NCBI RefSeq assembly: GCF_010093065.1
Contig: NZ_CP048113.1
Location: 6,404,001-6,468,000, forward strand
Source: Chitinophaga agri
GTDB taxonomy: Bacteria; Bacteroidota; Bacteroidia; Chitinophagales; Chitinophagaceae
DNA: 64,000 nt
Direction: 5' to 3'
The stretch's first letter is position 1. The number at the start of each line of letters is the position of its first letter. The position numbers and the translations under genes were made by a program. Positions 36,988-46,423 of the stretch are shown in pieces. The notes beneath the pieces were generated by a model, which saw only the letters and a list, made by a program, of their open reading frames with translations, was not told the origin of the DNA and did no database searches.

Positions 36988-37620
36988 ATGATAAATGTAC
37001 TGATCGTTGATGATCATCATCTCTTTGCAGAAGGAGTGATATCACTCTTTAAACCTGAAGATGGTATTGCCGTTGTCCGGCATACCAGTAACGGGCATGA
37101 ACTGCCGGAACTGTTGTCAGAAAACGACATAGACGTCATCCTGCTGGATATTGATATGCCTGTATTAAATGGTATTGCCTGTATGGACCTGCTGAAAGAT
37201 AAAGGATACGATAAACCGGTTGTTATGCTGACCATGCACCAGTCTATGCGACAGATCAAAGCAGCACTTGAAAAAGGTGCACAGGGATATATTCTGAAGG
37301 ATGCCTCCAAAGCTGAACTCCTACAGGCAATCCTCAATGCCAGCGAACGAAAGAACTATTTTCATCCCAGGATAAATGACCAGGTATTCGATTATTTCAG
37401 AGGGATGAATACTACCCACTCCGGATCAACAGCACTATCTGAAAGGGAAAAAGAAATTATCCGGTGCCTGGCGGAAGGAATGAATACAAAGTCTATCTCC
37501 GGTACCCTCTATATCAGTGAACATACCGTAAAGACCCACCGAAGGAATATCATGCATAAACTGAATGTAAAGACCTCTGCCGAGCTCATAAAGCTGGCAG
37601 TTGACAAGGGCTTTATCTGA
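36988..37620 (+). CDS. NarL/LuxR-type response regulator
   Basis: 210 residues. The receiver domain has VLIVDDHHLFAEG, the phospho-accepting Asp in VILLDIDMPVLNG, and VVMLTMHQS and GYILKDASK with the conserved Thr and Lys. The C-terminal LuxR helix-turn-helix is ALSEREKEIIRCLAEGMNTK, then ISEHTVKTHRRNIMHKL. It forms an operon and a cognate pair with the preceding kinase. Confidence 0.93.
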   Translation: MINVLIVDDHHLFAEGVISLFKPEDGIAVVRHTSNGHELPELLSENDIDVILLDIDMPVLNGIACMDLLKDKGYDKPVVMLTMHQSMRQIKAALEKGAQGYILKDASKAELLQAILNASERKNYFHPRINDQVFDYFRGMNTTHSGSTALSEREKEIIRCLAEGMNTKSISGTLYISEHTVKTHRRNIMHKLNVKTSAELIKLAVDKGFI

Positions 37621-37968
37621 CCCGTCTGCTGTCCTTTATCCCTTATACATTGCGGCGCATACCCCTATTGGGGTATAGTTAAAAATCATCCTTTCTGTTG
37701 ATAACGGGAGATGATATATTCTCCAAATTTGTAGTGTCTTTAATGCGCATTTACATAAGACAGGGCGAATCCGAAAAGCCTGAACAGAGTAGGGTCATAC
37801 CAAAATTTATTCACCACGTCCCAAGTCAGTTCGGACCACGGTCGGCGACGATGAAGCAGATAGCTACTGCTGCATGCGCTGCGGGTTTGAAAAGAGGACA
37901 ATTAAAAGAAAGTAGCTGCTGGAGCAGTGTTATTGAACAGTCCAAGATGGTTTTTGAGTCAGAGAAAT

Positions 37969-37998
37969 GCTCTTCACTATGAAGAGCGTTTCTTTTTT
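37969..37998 (+). terminator. Terminator of an unassigned transcript
   Basis: gctcttca and tgaagagc enclose cta, followed by gtttcttttttaatt. It lies 350 bp after the response regulator, so it could end that operon or a separate small transcript. Confidence 0.7.
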
Positions 37999-38015
37999 AA
38001 TTAGGATTCTTTTTT

Positions 38016-38063
38016 AATTAGGAATTAGGAATTAGGAATTAGGAATTAGGAATTAGGAATTGG
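38016..38063 (+). repeat. Heptanucleotide tandem repeat (aattagg)6
   Basis: Six perfect copies of aattagg followed by a partial copy, 80 bp upstream of the TlpA-like gene. It is not in a coding frame. A decayed copy (aattagga) sits just to the left, at 37999-38006. Confidence 0.9.
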
Positions 38064-38142
38064 TTAGCCTGACAATCATGTTTATCCTATCCTTTATACA
38101 CCGGGAAACGAACCAGAATAACTCATCAACCAAAAACCCACC

Positions 38143-39210
38143 ATGCCCAGCCATTTCTCCGGTTTCTTATTATTACTGTGTTGCCTGATAGGACTCAGCA
38201 GCCACGCACAGGAACGTTTTACAGTTCGTGGTACTGTTCCTCATTACAACGGGAAAATTTACTTTGACAATGAAGGTCATACGGATACTGTTCTCATAAA
38301 GGATAAGAAATTCCTCTATGAGGGTACTATAGACCGTCCGTTCGTGCTATGGTTCAGAATAGACGCGGGTATACCGATAAGTGGAAACACCTTCATCCTG
38401 GAACCGGGAGAGACAGTTATTTCCATGGACACCATTATCAGAAGGACAGGAGAAGACACGTGTGAGATCAGCCTGAAATACCAGAAAATGGGGCCTGTCA
38501 ATAAAGTACTTGTACCTTATGAAAAAAGACTAAAGATCGAAATTCCTAAGATCAGGTTCGCCCCGGAGGAAGAGCAGTTACGTTTTGTGATGAATGATAT
38601 GCGCACGCTTATCCTGAAAAACAGGCAAAGTCTGGCGCCTTACTATTACATTATAAATACCGGCATTTATCAGGTATTACCAGAAGGGTTGCTGGACTCC
38701 GCTTATCGTGATATGCCCGTAGCCTATAAGAACGGTTATTTCGGCCAGCAACTTAAGAGACACCTGGAATATCTGGACCAAACCCGTGTCGGACAGCCGA
38801 TGAAAGATTTCACACTGACGGATCTTAAGGGAAACACTATCCATATCAGCGACTACAAAGGGAAGTTCGTATTAGTGGATGTCTGGGCTTCCTGGTGTCA
38901 ACCCTGCAGGGCTGAAATCCCTTTTCTTAAGACCGTTTACGGGAAATACCATGGCCAGCAGTTTGATATACTTGCCCTGTCTATCGATTACGATAGACAA
39001 CCATGGATAGATGCTGTGCAGAAAGAACAGATCACATGGGCCAACGCCATAGATGCCAGGGGTTTTGATGCGGAGTTGATGCAATACTTCCGCGTAAGCA
39101 GTGTGCCGTTCAATATGCTGCTGGATCCCAATGGGATAGTCATTGCGGTCAATCTGCATGGTGAGCGGCTCGCCCAAAAACTGGAAGAGCTGCTTCCCGG
39201 TAAAAAATAA
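38143..39210 (+). CDS. TlpA-like thiol-disulfide oxidoreductase with DUF4369-like N-terminus
   Basis: 355 residues with a signal peptide ending at SHAQ. The N-terminal half (FTVRGTVPHYNGKIYFDN) resembles DUF4369. The C-terminal half is a thioredoxin fold: GQPMKDFTLTDLKGNTIHIS, FVLVDVWASWCQPCRAEIPF with the redox CQPC motif, and the cis-proline region SSVPFNMLLDPNG. Such proteins reduce disulfides in the periplasm, often for cytochrome maturation or oxidative defence. It is a single-gene unit with a strong terminator and an array of tandem repeats in front. Confidence 0.88.
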   Translation: MPSHFSGFLLLLCCLIGLSSHAQERFTVRGTVPHYNGKIYFDNEGHTDTVLIKDKKFLYEGTIDRPFVLWFRIDAGIPISGNTFILEPGETVISMDTIIRRTGEDTCEISLKYQKMGPVNKVLVPYEKRLKIEIPKIRFAPEEEQLRFVMNDMRTLILKNRQSLAPYYYIINTGIYQVLPEGLLDSAYRDMPVAYKNGYFGQQLKRHLEYLDQTRVGQPMKDFTLTDLKGNTIHISDYKGKFVLVDVWASWCQPCRAEIPFLKTVYGKYHGQQFDILALSIDYDRQPWIDAVQKEQITWANAIDARGFDAELMQYFRVSSVPFNMLLDPNGIVIAVNLHGERLAQKLEELLPGKK

Positions 39211-39240
39211 CAATCCTTATAGATTATAATTTATATACAT

Positions 39241-39282
39241 AAAGAAGCCGTCCGCCTTCACTTATTGGCGGACGGCTTCTTT
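39241..39282. terminator. Strong bidirectional terminator
   Basis: A 16-bp perfect stem (aaagaagccgtccgcc / ggcggacggcttcttt) with a 10-base loop between two convergent genes. Confidence 0.9.
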
Positions 39283-39302
39283 GTGTATTGTATCCCCTGT
39301 CT

Positions 39303-40064
39303 TTATAAAAACATACCACCTGACGCTTCTATACGCTGTGCAGTGACCCAACGCGCCTGATCTGAACACAGGAAGGCGACAACGCCACCAATGTCGTCAG
39401 GTCTGCCGATACGTCCGAGTGCGGTTTGTGAAGAAATAAATTCCGCCGTTCCGGGATGTGAAAGTGCGTCCTTTGTGAAATCCGTCTCTATAATACCAGG
39501 TGCCACCATATTGACATTGATCTGCCTTTTTCCGAGTTCTTTTGCCATGTATTTGGTGAGTGTCTCGATCGCTCCTTTCATAGATGCATAGGCCGCATAA
39601 CCAGGTGTTGTAAAACGGGCTAAGCCTGTTGACGTATTCACGATGCGTCCTCCGTCTTTAATAACAGGTAATAACGCCTGCGTTAAAAGAAATACACCTT
39701 TGAAGTGTATGTTATAAAGTGCGTCCAGTTGTTCTTCTGTCGTTTGCTCGAAAGAGGCTGCCCGGTCTATACCGGCATTGTTGATCAGGAAATTGAAGCG
39801 GTGAGTTTTCCAGACTTGTTGCAATACTTCGGTGAGCCTTGATCTGAAATCTTCAAACGTCTTCGCTTCGGCAGTATCCAGTTGTAATGCAGCTGCTTTA
39901 CGGCCCAGTGCCCCTATCTCCCGGACTACATTATCAGCTTCTTCTTTTTTACTTTTATAGGTGATGATCACGTCAATCCCATTCTTCGCCAGTGTAGTGG
40001 CTTCATTCTTGCCTAATCCCCGGCTGGCCCCGGTAACCAATGCAATTGGTGTCGTGTGTTCCAT
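39303..40064 (-). CDS. SDR-family oxidoreductase (FabG-like)
   Basis: 253 residues, a classical short-chain dehydrogenase. TGASRGLGK is the nucleotide-binding motif, LINNAGID the structural NNAG, and YAAYASMKGAIE carries the active Tyr and Lys (YxxxK); the Ser lies upstream in VNTSTGLAR. The end IEASGGMFL is typical. The substrate is not predictable; annotated homologues are 3-oxoacyl-ACP reductase-like. It is 45 bp downstream of an esterase gene, in the same direction, so they form an operon. Confidence 0.9.
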   Translation of the reverse strand: MEHTTPIALVTGASRGLGKNEATTLAKNGIDVIITYKSKKEEADNVVREIGALGRKAAALQLDTAEAKTFEDFRSRLTEVLQQVWKTHRFNFLINNAGIDRAASFEQTTEEQLDALYNIHFKGVFLLTQALLPVIKDGGRIVNTSTGLARFTTPGYAAYASMKGAIETLTKYMAKELGKRQINVNMVAPGIIETDFTKDALSHPGTAEFISSQTALGRIGRPDDIGGVVAFLCSDQARWVTAQRIEASGGMFL

Positions 40065-40109
40065 ATTGATATTTTGTAGTTATTAATAGATGATAATGAC
40101 GCTGGAATA

Positions 40110-41144
40110 TTATTTAAAGGCTGCATTAATAGCACGTATCGCATCCTGTATCGACTGCTGTACGGCCGGTACCTGGTTAATGCCATTCAGCAAGCCAAAG
40201 TCATGTATCATGCCAACGTATCTTACAGTGGTACTATTTACGCCAGCTTCTCTTAGCTTCCTGCCATATGCTTCTCCTTCATCACGTAAAGGATCATTTT
40301 CTGCTGTCTGAATAAGGGTGGTAGGCAGTCCTTTCAGTTGTTCAACAGTAGCTGCCAGGGGAACGGCGTAACGGTCTTTCCTGGTAGCCGCATCAGGCGC
40401 ATACAGGTTCCAGCCGTATTCCATAAAATCTCTTGTCAGGAAGCGGTCATTAGCAAATTCTTTGTAAGAGCTGGTATTGAAATCAGCGCCTACAGCAGGG
40501 TAGAGCAATACCTGTATTTTAATCGCGGGGCCATGTTTGTCTTTTGCCATCAGGGCAATGGCAGCCGACATGTTTCCGCCAACGCTGTTACCTGCTACCG
40601 CAATACGGCTTACATCTGCATGCAGTTCCTCTCCATGTGATGCTACCCAGTTGAGCGCGGCATAAGCCTGATTGATCTGTGTAGGATAACGGGCTTCAGG
40701 TATCAGTGTATAATCAGGGAATACGGCGATAGCGTTTGTACCGACTACCAGGTCACGTACAAAACGTTGATGGTTTTCAAAATTGCCTACCAGCCATACG
40801 CCCCCGTGATAGAACATGATAACCGGCAGTTTGCCTGTTGCGCCTTTCGGACGAACAATATGCACGGGTACTGTCACGCCATCCTGTGTGATGGTTTGAT
40901 GAGAGACCTCCACACCTGAAAGGTCGACGGGTGTTTGATTCTGTAATGCTGTCAATGCATCTGCCGGACCTGTGCCTGGTAATTTGTAAATAGGCGTTTG
41001 TCCCTTGCCTGCTGTATTCAGTGCTTTCAGAAAAGTCCTTACCTGCGGATCGATCCGTGGATCAATACTAGCATCGATCTTTTGCGCTGTTGCGGATGCT
41101 GTAATACCTAAGAGGGCTGCCGGAATAACATTTTTCATTTTCAT
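40110..41144 (-). CDS. Exported alpha/beta hydrolase (HSL-type esterase)
   Basis: 344 residues with signal peptide (VIPAALLGITASATAQ). The hormone-sensitive-lipase oxyanion motif is FYHGGVWLVG. The nucleophile elbow is VAGNSVGGNMSA (Ser in GNSVG), the Asp lies in TAENDPLRDEGEAYG and the His in GMIHDFGLLNG. All triad residues are present. It probably hydrolyses short acyl esters in the periplasm. It is the first gene of a two-gene operon with the SDR protein. Confidence 0.88.
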   Translation of the reverse strand: MKMKNVIPAALLGITASATAQKIDASIDPRIDPQVRTFLKALNTAGKGQTPIYKLPGTGPADALTALQNQTPVDLSGVEVSHQTITQDGVTVPVHIVRPKGATGKLPVIMFYHGGVWLVGNFENHQRFVRDLVVGTNAIAVFPDYTLIPEARYPTQINQAYAALNWVASHGEELHADVSRIAVAGNSVGGNMSAAIALMAKDKHGPAIKIQVLLYPAVGADFNTSSYKEFANDRFLTRDFMEYGWNLYAPDAATRKDRYAVPLAATVEQLKGLPTTLIQTAENDPLRDEGEAYGRKLREAGVNSTTVRYVGMIHDFGLLNGINQVPAVQQSIQDAIRAINAAFK

Positions 41145-41317
41145 GTCGGTTGAGTTTTATGTTGATAACTGTGTTGTTTACGAACAATGACTGGTTGTTG
41201 TCATTGCTTTCTTTTGTAAAACTAACCGACATGATACGCGAAGGAAATGGGGAGTCGTTAAACAGGCAGGACCGCTCGTCAGAATCCATATTGATAACGG
41301 TCTTTTAGGACTTTACT

Positions 41318-42697
41318 TTATTCATACCACCTGGGCTTTTTAATGCCCAGCTTTTTCATTCTTGAGTTTAGTGTAGACACATTGATGTTCAGTATTTCGG
41401 CAGCACCGTTTTTCCCCGCTACTTTCCATCCACATTTTTCCAGTACCCTGAGAATATGGTTCCGTTCATTTTCTTCCATTGTAAGCGATGTATCCTTGCT
41501 ATCAGCTGTTTGTGGAAGTGAAACCGAGAGCCGGCTGATCTCCGGACCATCATTCAGTAACACACTACGGAATATGACATTCTGTAGTTCCCGCACATTG
41601 CCAGGCCAGCCGTAGTGCATTAACTGCTTCAGCACACTATCAGTAATACCTGTGAAGTGTTTTCCTGCATCCTGTGCGTACCGCTGCATAAAATGTGCTG
41701 CCAGCAATGGTATATCTGATGTATGTTCTCTGAGTGCAGGTACGTTCACAGGAAACACGCTCAACCGGTAATACAGGTCCAGCCGGAAACGTGCATGTGC
41801 TATTTCATTTTCAAGGTTTCTGTTCGTGGCAGCCAGTATACGGACGTTGATCTTTTTTATATTACCTCCGATTGGTTCTATTTCCCGTTCCTGCAATACG
41901 CGCAGGAACTTCACCTGTATGTCAATAGGTAGCTCACCTATTTCATCCAGGAAGATAGTACCGCCGTCTGCCTGCTCAAATTTTCCTGTTCTTTTATCAA
42001 TAGCACCGGTAAACATACCTCTTTCATGACCGAACAGCTCTGATTCGATCAGCGTAGCAGGAAGTCCGGCACAGTTGACCACCACAAATGGTTTGTTACA
42101 TCTGTCAGAGAGCTGATGGATCTCTCTGGCCACCAGTTCCTTGCCCGTGCCGCTTTCTCCCTGTATCAATACAGAAATATTGGAACCGGCAGCTGTTCTG
42201 ATCTGCTCATATAAATGAGCAATGGCTGGACTGTTACCGATCAGAACAGGGGTGTTACAGCCCGTTTTAGACCGGTTGCTATTATTGGCAGTCTTTGATG
42301 CTATGTTCCCTGAAAGGGGCTCTTTTTTCTGTTTATGAAGATACCAGGCCACATCCAGCATGATAAGTACGTCTTTCTGGCGGAACGGTTTTACCAGGAA
42401 ACCATAGGGCTGCGTTCTTTTGGCCTGTTCAAGTATCGTCCTGTTTGAATTAGCCGAAAGATATACAAAGGCAATATTCCGCTGATTAAGCCGCTCCGCC
42501 AGGTCAATACCTGTCAAACTCCCCTTCAGCTGAATATCCAGCAGTACCATATCTACCGGCTCTTTATCAATGACCGCCAATGCTTCCTGCACAGACGTTG
42601 CGATGTCGCAAACCATGTAGCCGGCACGTAACAGCATCCTTTCCAGCGCATGTGCCTCAATAAACTGGTCTTCTACGATGAGTATCTTTGCTTTCAA
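41318..42697 (-). CDS. Sigma54-dependent response regulator (NtrC type)
   Basis: 459 residues. The receiver has ILIVEDQFIEAHA and Asp54 (VLLDIQLKG). The AAA+ domain has Walker A GESGTGKE (about 180), Walker B GGTIFLDEIGELP and arginine-containing sensor regions. The sigma54-contact loop is GMFTGA (227-232), where almost all family members have GAFTGA. A Fis-type helix-turn-helix closes the protein (AAEILNINVSTLNSRMKKLG). It lies 11 bp after a HisKA_2 kinase gene and is probably its partner. No sigma54 -24/-12 site was found in the window. Confidence 0.92.
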   Translation of the reverse strand: MKAKILIVEDQFIEAHALERMLLRAGYMVCDIATSVQEALAVIDKEPVDMVLLDIQLKGSLTGIDLAERLNQRNIAFVYLSANSNRTILEQAKRTQPYGFLVKPFRQKDVLIMLDVAWYLHKQKKEPLSGNIASKTANNSNRSKTGCNTPVLIGNSPAIAHLYEQIRTAAGSNISVLIQGESGTGKELVAREIHQLSDRCNKPFVVVNCAGLPATLIESELFGHERGMFTGAIDKRTGKFEQADGGTIFLDEIGELPIDIQVKFLRVLQEREIEPIGGNIKKINVRILAATNRNLENEIAHARFRLDLYYRLSVFPVNVPALREHTSDIPLLAAHFMQRYAQDAGKHFTGITDSVLKQLMHYGWPGNVRELQNVIFRSVLLNDGPEISRLSVSLPQTADSKDTSLTMEENERNHILRVLEKCGWKVAGKNGAAEILNINVSTLNSRMKKLGIKKPRWYE

Positions 42698-42708
42698 ATC
42701 TCAATAAA

Positions 42709-44958
42709 TTAATAATCTTCAATAACCGGTGCGTGCAGGGGAAACCGTATGCTGATATGCACTCCATTGTCACTTTTTATATCATATGCCGCATTGAGGT
42801 CCCTGCAAAGCCCCTGGATAAGTTTAAGTCCGAGGGAATCTGCACGACTGGCGTCTTTGTTAACGGTCATACCAATACCATTATCTGCTATGTTCACTTG
42901 TATGTCTTCATCTGTCTGGCTGACGGAAATGCTGATAATGTTATGGGTACTTTCGGGAGGAAAGGCGTATTTGTTGGAGTTGGATACGGCTTCATTGATG
43001 ATAAGACCTAACGGTATGGCCACTGAAATATCCACTACCAGAGGTGCAATATGCAACTGATAACTTACGCTGGTGTCCATGTCAAAACTGCTTCGCAGGT
43101 AACTGACCAGCTCCGGTATATAGGATGAAAGGTCTATGATGTTGGGATTCTCTGCATCATAGAGTTTCTGGTGTATCAGCGACATGGCGTATATTCTGTG
43201 CTGACTGTTCTCTATCGCTTTCAATGCATCATCTTTCAGGAACTCTGCCTGCAGGTCCAGCAGACTGATGACCGTATGCAGGTTGTTTTTGACACGGTGA
43301 TGTACCTCTTTCAGTAGCCACTCTTTTTCACTTAACAGGATCTTTAGTTGTTTATTCTTCTGGTTGATAATGCCGGCCAGTTTGACCTTGTTACGAAATT
43401 GTGTGTAATAGATATATGTACTCACCATTAACAGCAATACTGCCAGTATGCTGATATTCCTGATCAGTTCTGCTTTTTGCTGTCTGGCCTGATGTATCTG
43501 ATCACTCTTTTTCAGCAGGTCGATCTGCTGATTCTTTTTGTCTGTTTCGTATTGCACCGTTAATGACTGGATTTCTTTTACTTTCGTCTGTTGGTAAATT
43601 GTCAAATCACATTGTCTGTTGGCATTCAGATAGTGCATGGCAGATTTATAATTGCCTATACCCGAATCCGAGAGATAATGCATGTAGTAGAGGTGGCTTC
43701 TCGTCTGTACAGGTGTTGTGCCACCAAGCTGCTTAATGGCACTGTCGAGATAGGGGAGTGCTTTGGAAAAACGGGCGCTTTCGACGTAGAAGAACGCTAT
43801 CCGGTGATAGGCCTCTTCATTCAGCGCATTGACCTGTTTAGCGGCATTGAACTCTTTGAGGAAATACTGCTCCGCCCTGGTATAATCCTTCAGTTTCAGA
43901 TAGCAGTCGCCGATGTCGCCTGTCATGGTCTTACGCTCCAGGTAGTTTTGTGGCGGGTACTTTTTGTATTCCGTCAGAAAGAACCGCAGGGCCTCTTTAT
44001 ATTGGCGTTGTCCAATCATTACATGTCCCATCCCCTGTATACAGGCAATCAGTGATCCCTGGTAACCACGATAGATCTTATAATGTTCAAAGGCCTGGCG
44101 AAAGTTTTCTACCGACTTTTCCAGTTGACCGGTGTTTCTGAATATCCTTGCCAGACAAAAATACGCATCGCCTGCAGCGGCCGAATCGCCGGTCGTCTTA
44201 ATGTAGTCCATGGATTGAAGCGCATAGGACAGCGACTGGTCGTATTCTCCCTTTATCCAGTATAAGGTGGACAGACTGAGAAATACATATTGGAGTTTTT
44301 TGTTGCCATTGGTCCGCTGTATGTTAATCGCTTCTCTGAAAACCTTTTCCGCCTCATCATATTGGCCTGCAGACAGCAGCAGGTTGCCTTCTGTCAACTT
44401 CACATAGATATTGTATTGCAGGTAGCCTGTTTGCTGTATTAAAGCGGCTGCTTCATGAAGGAACGCCGTTGCTTTTTCTCTGTTGAGCACTTCATTGCCT
44501 TCTGCTCTTTCCAGGTATTTATAACTTAGCGTGAGTTGTAATCTGATCTTAGTAAGATTGTTCAGTAATGGGAGTAGTTGCGCCGCTTCTTCATACCGGT
44601 CACTCAGGATAAGTGCATATCCTTTGAGTAACAGGGCCTCATTATGCTGGTCCTGGCAAAGCTCCCTGCTGCTGATCAGGGCAGCCTGTTCTGCATACTG
44701 TATACTGGCGGCTAAATCCCCCGGCCGCCTTATGGGTCTGGAGGCATAGAGATTAGCGAGCGTGAGCAGCAGACCAATACGGGCAGTATCGGCTGACTGA
44801 CTACTGAGCTTCCGTAAAAGGAGCATCTCACTGTTTGCATTCGCCGGAGCAGGCATCGGATAGAACTGTCCATGTCCGACGAACGGTGTCATCAACAGTA
44901 TCATTGCCACTCCTGCTATAATCGTTTTTTTACTGATAACATTCAACATAACATACAC
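42709..44958 (-). CDS. TPR-containing sensor histidine kinase (HisKA_2)
   Basis: 749 residues. The signal peptide is near residues 4-30 (VISKKTIIAGVAMILLMTPF), so the fourth codon, also ATG, may be the start. Tetratricopeptide repeats fill about residues 60-460 (YDEAEKVFREAINIQRTNG; LEKSVENFRQAFEHYKIY). One membrane helix lies near residue 500 (ISILAVLLLMVSTYIYY). The HisKA_2 motif is LLKEVHHRVKNNLHTVISLL with the phosphoacceptor His, and the ATPase has NEAVSNSNKYAFP and ADNGIGM. It probably feeds the sigma54 regulator encoded directly downstream, which is an unusual pairing as HisKA_2 kinases often pair with smaller regulators. Confidence 0.88.
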   Translation of the reverse strand: MYVMLNVISKKTIIAGVAMILLMTPFVGHGQFYPMPAPANANSEMLLLRKLSSQSADTARIGLLLTLANLYASRPIRRPGDLAASIQYAEQAALISSRELCQDQHNEALLLKGYALILSDRYEEAAQLLPLLNNLTKIRLQLTLSYKYLERAEGNEVLNREKATAFLHEAAALIQQTGYLQYNIYVKLTEGNLLLSAGQYDEAEKVFREAINIQRTNGNKKLQYVFLSLSTLYWIKGEYDQSLSYALQSMDYIKTTGDSAAAGDAYFCLARIFRNTGQLEKSVENFRQAFEHYKIYRGYQGSLIACIQGMGHVMIGQRQYKEALRFFLTEYKKYPPQNYLERKTMTGDIGDCYLKLKDYTRAEQYFLKEFNAAKQVNALNEEAYHRIAFFYVESARFSKALPYLDSAIKQLGGTTPVQTRSHLYYMHYLSDSGIGNYKSAMHYLNANRQCDLTIYQQTKVKEIQSLTVQYETDKKNQQIDLLKKSDQIHQARQQKAELIRNISILAVLLLMVSTYIYYTQFRNKVKLAGIINQKNKQLKILLSEKEWLLKEVHHRVKNNLHTVISLLDLQAEFLKDDALKAIENSQHRIYAMSLIHQKLYDAENPNIIDLSSYIPELVSYLRSSFDMDTSVSYQLHIAPLVVDISVAIPLGLIINEAVSNSNKYAFPPESTHNIISISVSQTDEDIQVNIADNGIGMTVNKDASRADSLGLKLIQGLCRDLNAAYDIKSDNGVHISIRFPLHAPVIEDY

Positions 44959-45091
44959 TAACTGTCTCCCGGTACTTTAAGTACAGAATACCTTCAGATG
45001 AAATTTTTCGTAAGGATAGTAAAAATAAATGTCAGAGAAACGTTAATTATATCCGGCACTGTCCTTCATTTTCCAGGGCATTAGAATTATT

Positions 45092-45137
45092 GAAATATCA
45101 CTAGTGACGCTCTGCAAATATAGCGAAATATCAATAG
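45092..45137. repeat. Near-direct repeat in a divergent promoter region
   Basis: gaaatatcactag and gaaatatcaatag are 33 bp apart, about three helical turns, between a kinase gene and a regulator remnant. They could be two half-sites for one regulator. Confidence 0.4.
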
Positions 45138-45232
45138 TTTAACTGGTAGTATTTATGGTAAATAACTGAAAATTAGCGGGTTGAAATGGTTGGTATGGGA
45201 ATTGTTTACCGGCGCTCTATAGTTATTCATCT

Positions 45233-45742
45233 ATGCTAAGAAAAAATATACCTGTATATGATGTAGACCATGTTTCTGTATGTAACCAGCAGGATATATG
45301 CCTCAGTCGCGTTGCTCCTTACCTGGCCATTCATGCGAATCTGTACCTCGTACATAAGCACACATTTTATCAATTGTTTGTACAGCTGATTGCGGAAAGT
45401 GAAATGCGCAGGGAATCCGGTGTGGATGTAATAAATACACAGCTATTACAATTATTTTATACTATCAGTAATATACATCTTTGTTCACAAGACGACATTA
45501 AACATAGTCAGCAACATCTGCTGCTGAATCATTTTATAAAACTGATGGAACGGCGTTATAATGAACGCAGATTGCCTGAACCGTATGCTGCGCAACTGGA
45601 TGTAATGCCCAATCACCTGCATGCCCCTGAAAAATTCAGTAGATATATAATCAACGCGGTACGGCAAGAGCGCCAGTACGCGGATGAAAGAATGCAAATA
45701 ACCGGCAACTTAAATTTTGTATATGAACTGCCTCATTATTGA
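45233..45742 (+). CDS. AraC-like regulator remnant lacking most of the HTH region
   Basis: 169 residues. The middle looks like the region just before and into the first helix-turn-helix of AraC regulators: LLNHFIKLMERRYNERR, then YAAQLDVMPNHLHAPEKF. After this the sequence (SRYIINAVRQERQYADERMQI) does not match AraC continuation, and the second HTH is absent, as is most of the cupin domain. Either a truncated gene or a small protein derived from one; the start codon and reading frame are intact. It overlaps the next gene by 20-26 bp in another frame, so translation could be coupled. Confidence 0.5.
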   Translation: MLRKNIPVYDVDHVSVCNQQDICLSRVAPYLAIHANLYLVHKHTFYQLFVQLIAESEMRRESGVDVINTQLLQLFYTISNIHLCSQDDIKHSQQHLLLNHFIKLMERRYNERRLPEPYAAQLDVMPNHLHAPEKFSRYIINAVRQERQYADERMQITGNLNFVYELPHY

Positions 45743-46418
45743 CGATAACCCGATTGCCCGGGCGACACTGCAACAACTGGCAACTGCTGTTATCGGCCTT
45801 CATGTCGTGTGTGAATGCAGCACGGCCATAGATGCCTACAATATTTTACAGGAGAAACAGGTTGATCTGCTCCTGTTGGATATTGAGATGCCAGATATGA
45901 CAGGTTTAGAACTCACCAGGAACCTTGGTAATAAAGATCTCATCATCATTTTTACCACGGCGAAAAAGGATTATGCTGCAGAAGCATTTGAGCTGAACGT
46001 GGCGGACTATCTCGTGAAGCCTGTCACACCTGCCCGCTTTTTGCAAGCCATAGATAAGGCGAAGTCCCTGCTGGAAAGCAGAAAGGAAGAGGTAAAGCTG
46101 GTCCATGATGAGTTTATTTTTATACGCGACTCCAATATTGTAAAGCGACTGAAGCTGGATGATATCCTGTATGCCGAAGCCATGGGAGATTATGTGAAAT
46201 TTCATACCCGGAAGAAGGACTATGTGATCCATGTGACGTTTAAAGCAACAGAGGACCGGTTGCCTGCATCCAGGTTCATGCGGGTGAACAGGTCCTATAT
46301 TGCAGCCATTGATAAAATAGATACGATGCAGGATGGTGGACTCGTCATCAATGGGAAATTTATTCCTATTACCGAGACATACAAGAAGGCCGTCATTAAA
46401 AGGATCAATGTAATGTAG
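45723..46418 (+). CDS. LytTR-family response regulator
   Basis: About 231 residues. The receiver domain starts MNCLIIDDNPIARATL, with the phospho-Asp in LLLLDIEMPDMTGLEL and the conserved Lys in YLVKPVTPARF. The LytTR DNA-binding domain is FIFIRDSNIVKRLKLDDILY, then YVKFHTRKKDYVIHVTFKA, then RFMRVNRSYIAAIDKID. An upstream in-frame ATG two codons earlier is possible but MNCLIIDD fits the family. It overlaps the AraC remnant and is followed after 5 bp by a kinase-like gene that lacks phosphoacceptor histidines. Confidence 0.9.
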   Translation: MNCLIIDDNPIARATLQQLATAVIGLHVVCECSTAIDAYNILQEKQVDLLLLDIEMPDMTGLELTRNLGNKDLIIIFTTAKKDYAAEAFELNVADYLVKPVTPARFLQAIDKAKSLLESRKEEVKLVHDEFIFIRDSNIVKRLKLDDILYAEAMGDYVKFHTRKKDYVIHVTFKATEDRLPASRFMRVNRSYIAAIDKIDTMQDGGLVINGKFIPITETYKKAVIKRINVM

Positions 46419-46423
46419 AGAGA

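Larger units (their letters stand above)
37621..38142. other. Gene-poor stretch with palindrome, possible small transcript and tandem repeats
   Basis: At 37659-37676 atacccc and ggggtat form a 7-bp inverted repeat around tatt, just after the regulator gene. At 37698-37982 an unrecognised 94-codon open frame ends inside a terminator; its protein (MKQIATAACAAGLKRGQLKE near its end) resembles nothing I know, so it could be a small gene or an untranslated RNA. The rest is the heptanucleotide array. Confidence 0.4.

Noticed and set aside
38016..38063. Tandem repeats as a CRISPR array
   Set aside because: Seven-base units without spacers and no cas genes nearby.
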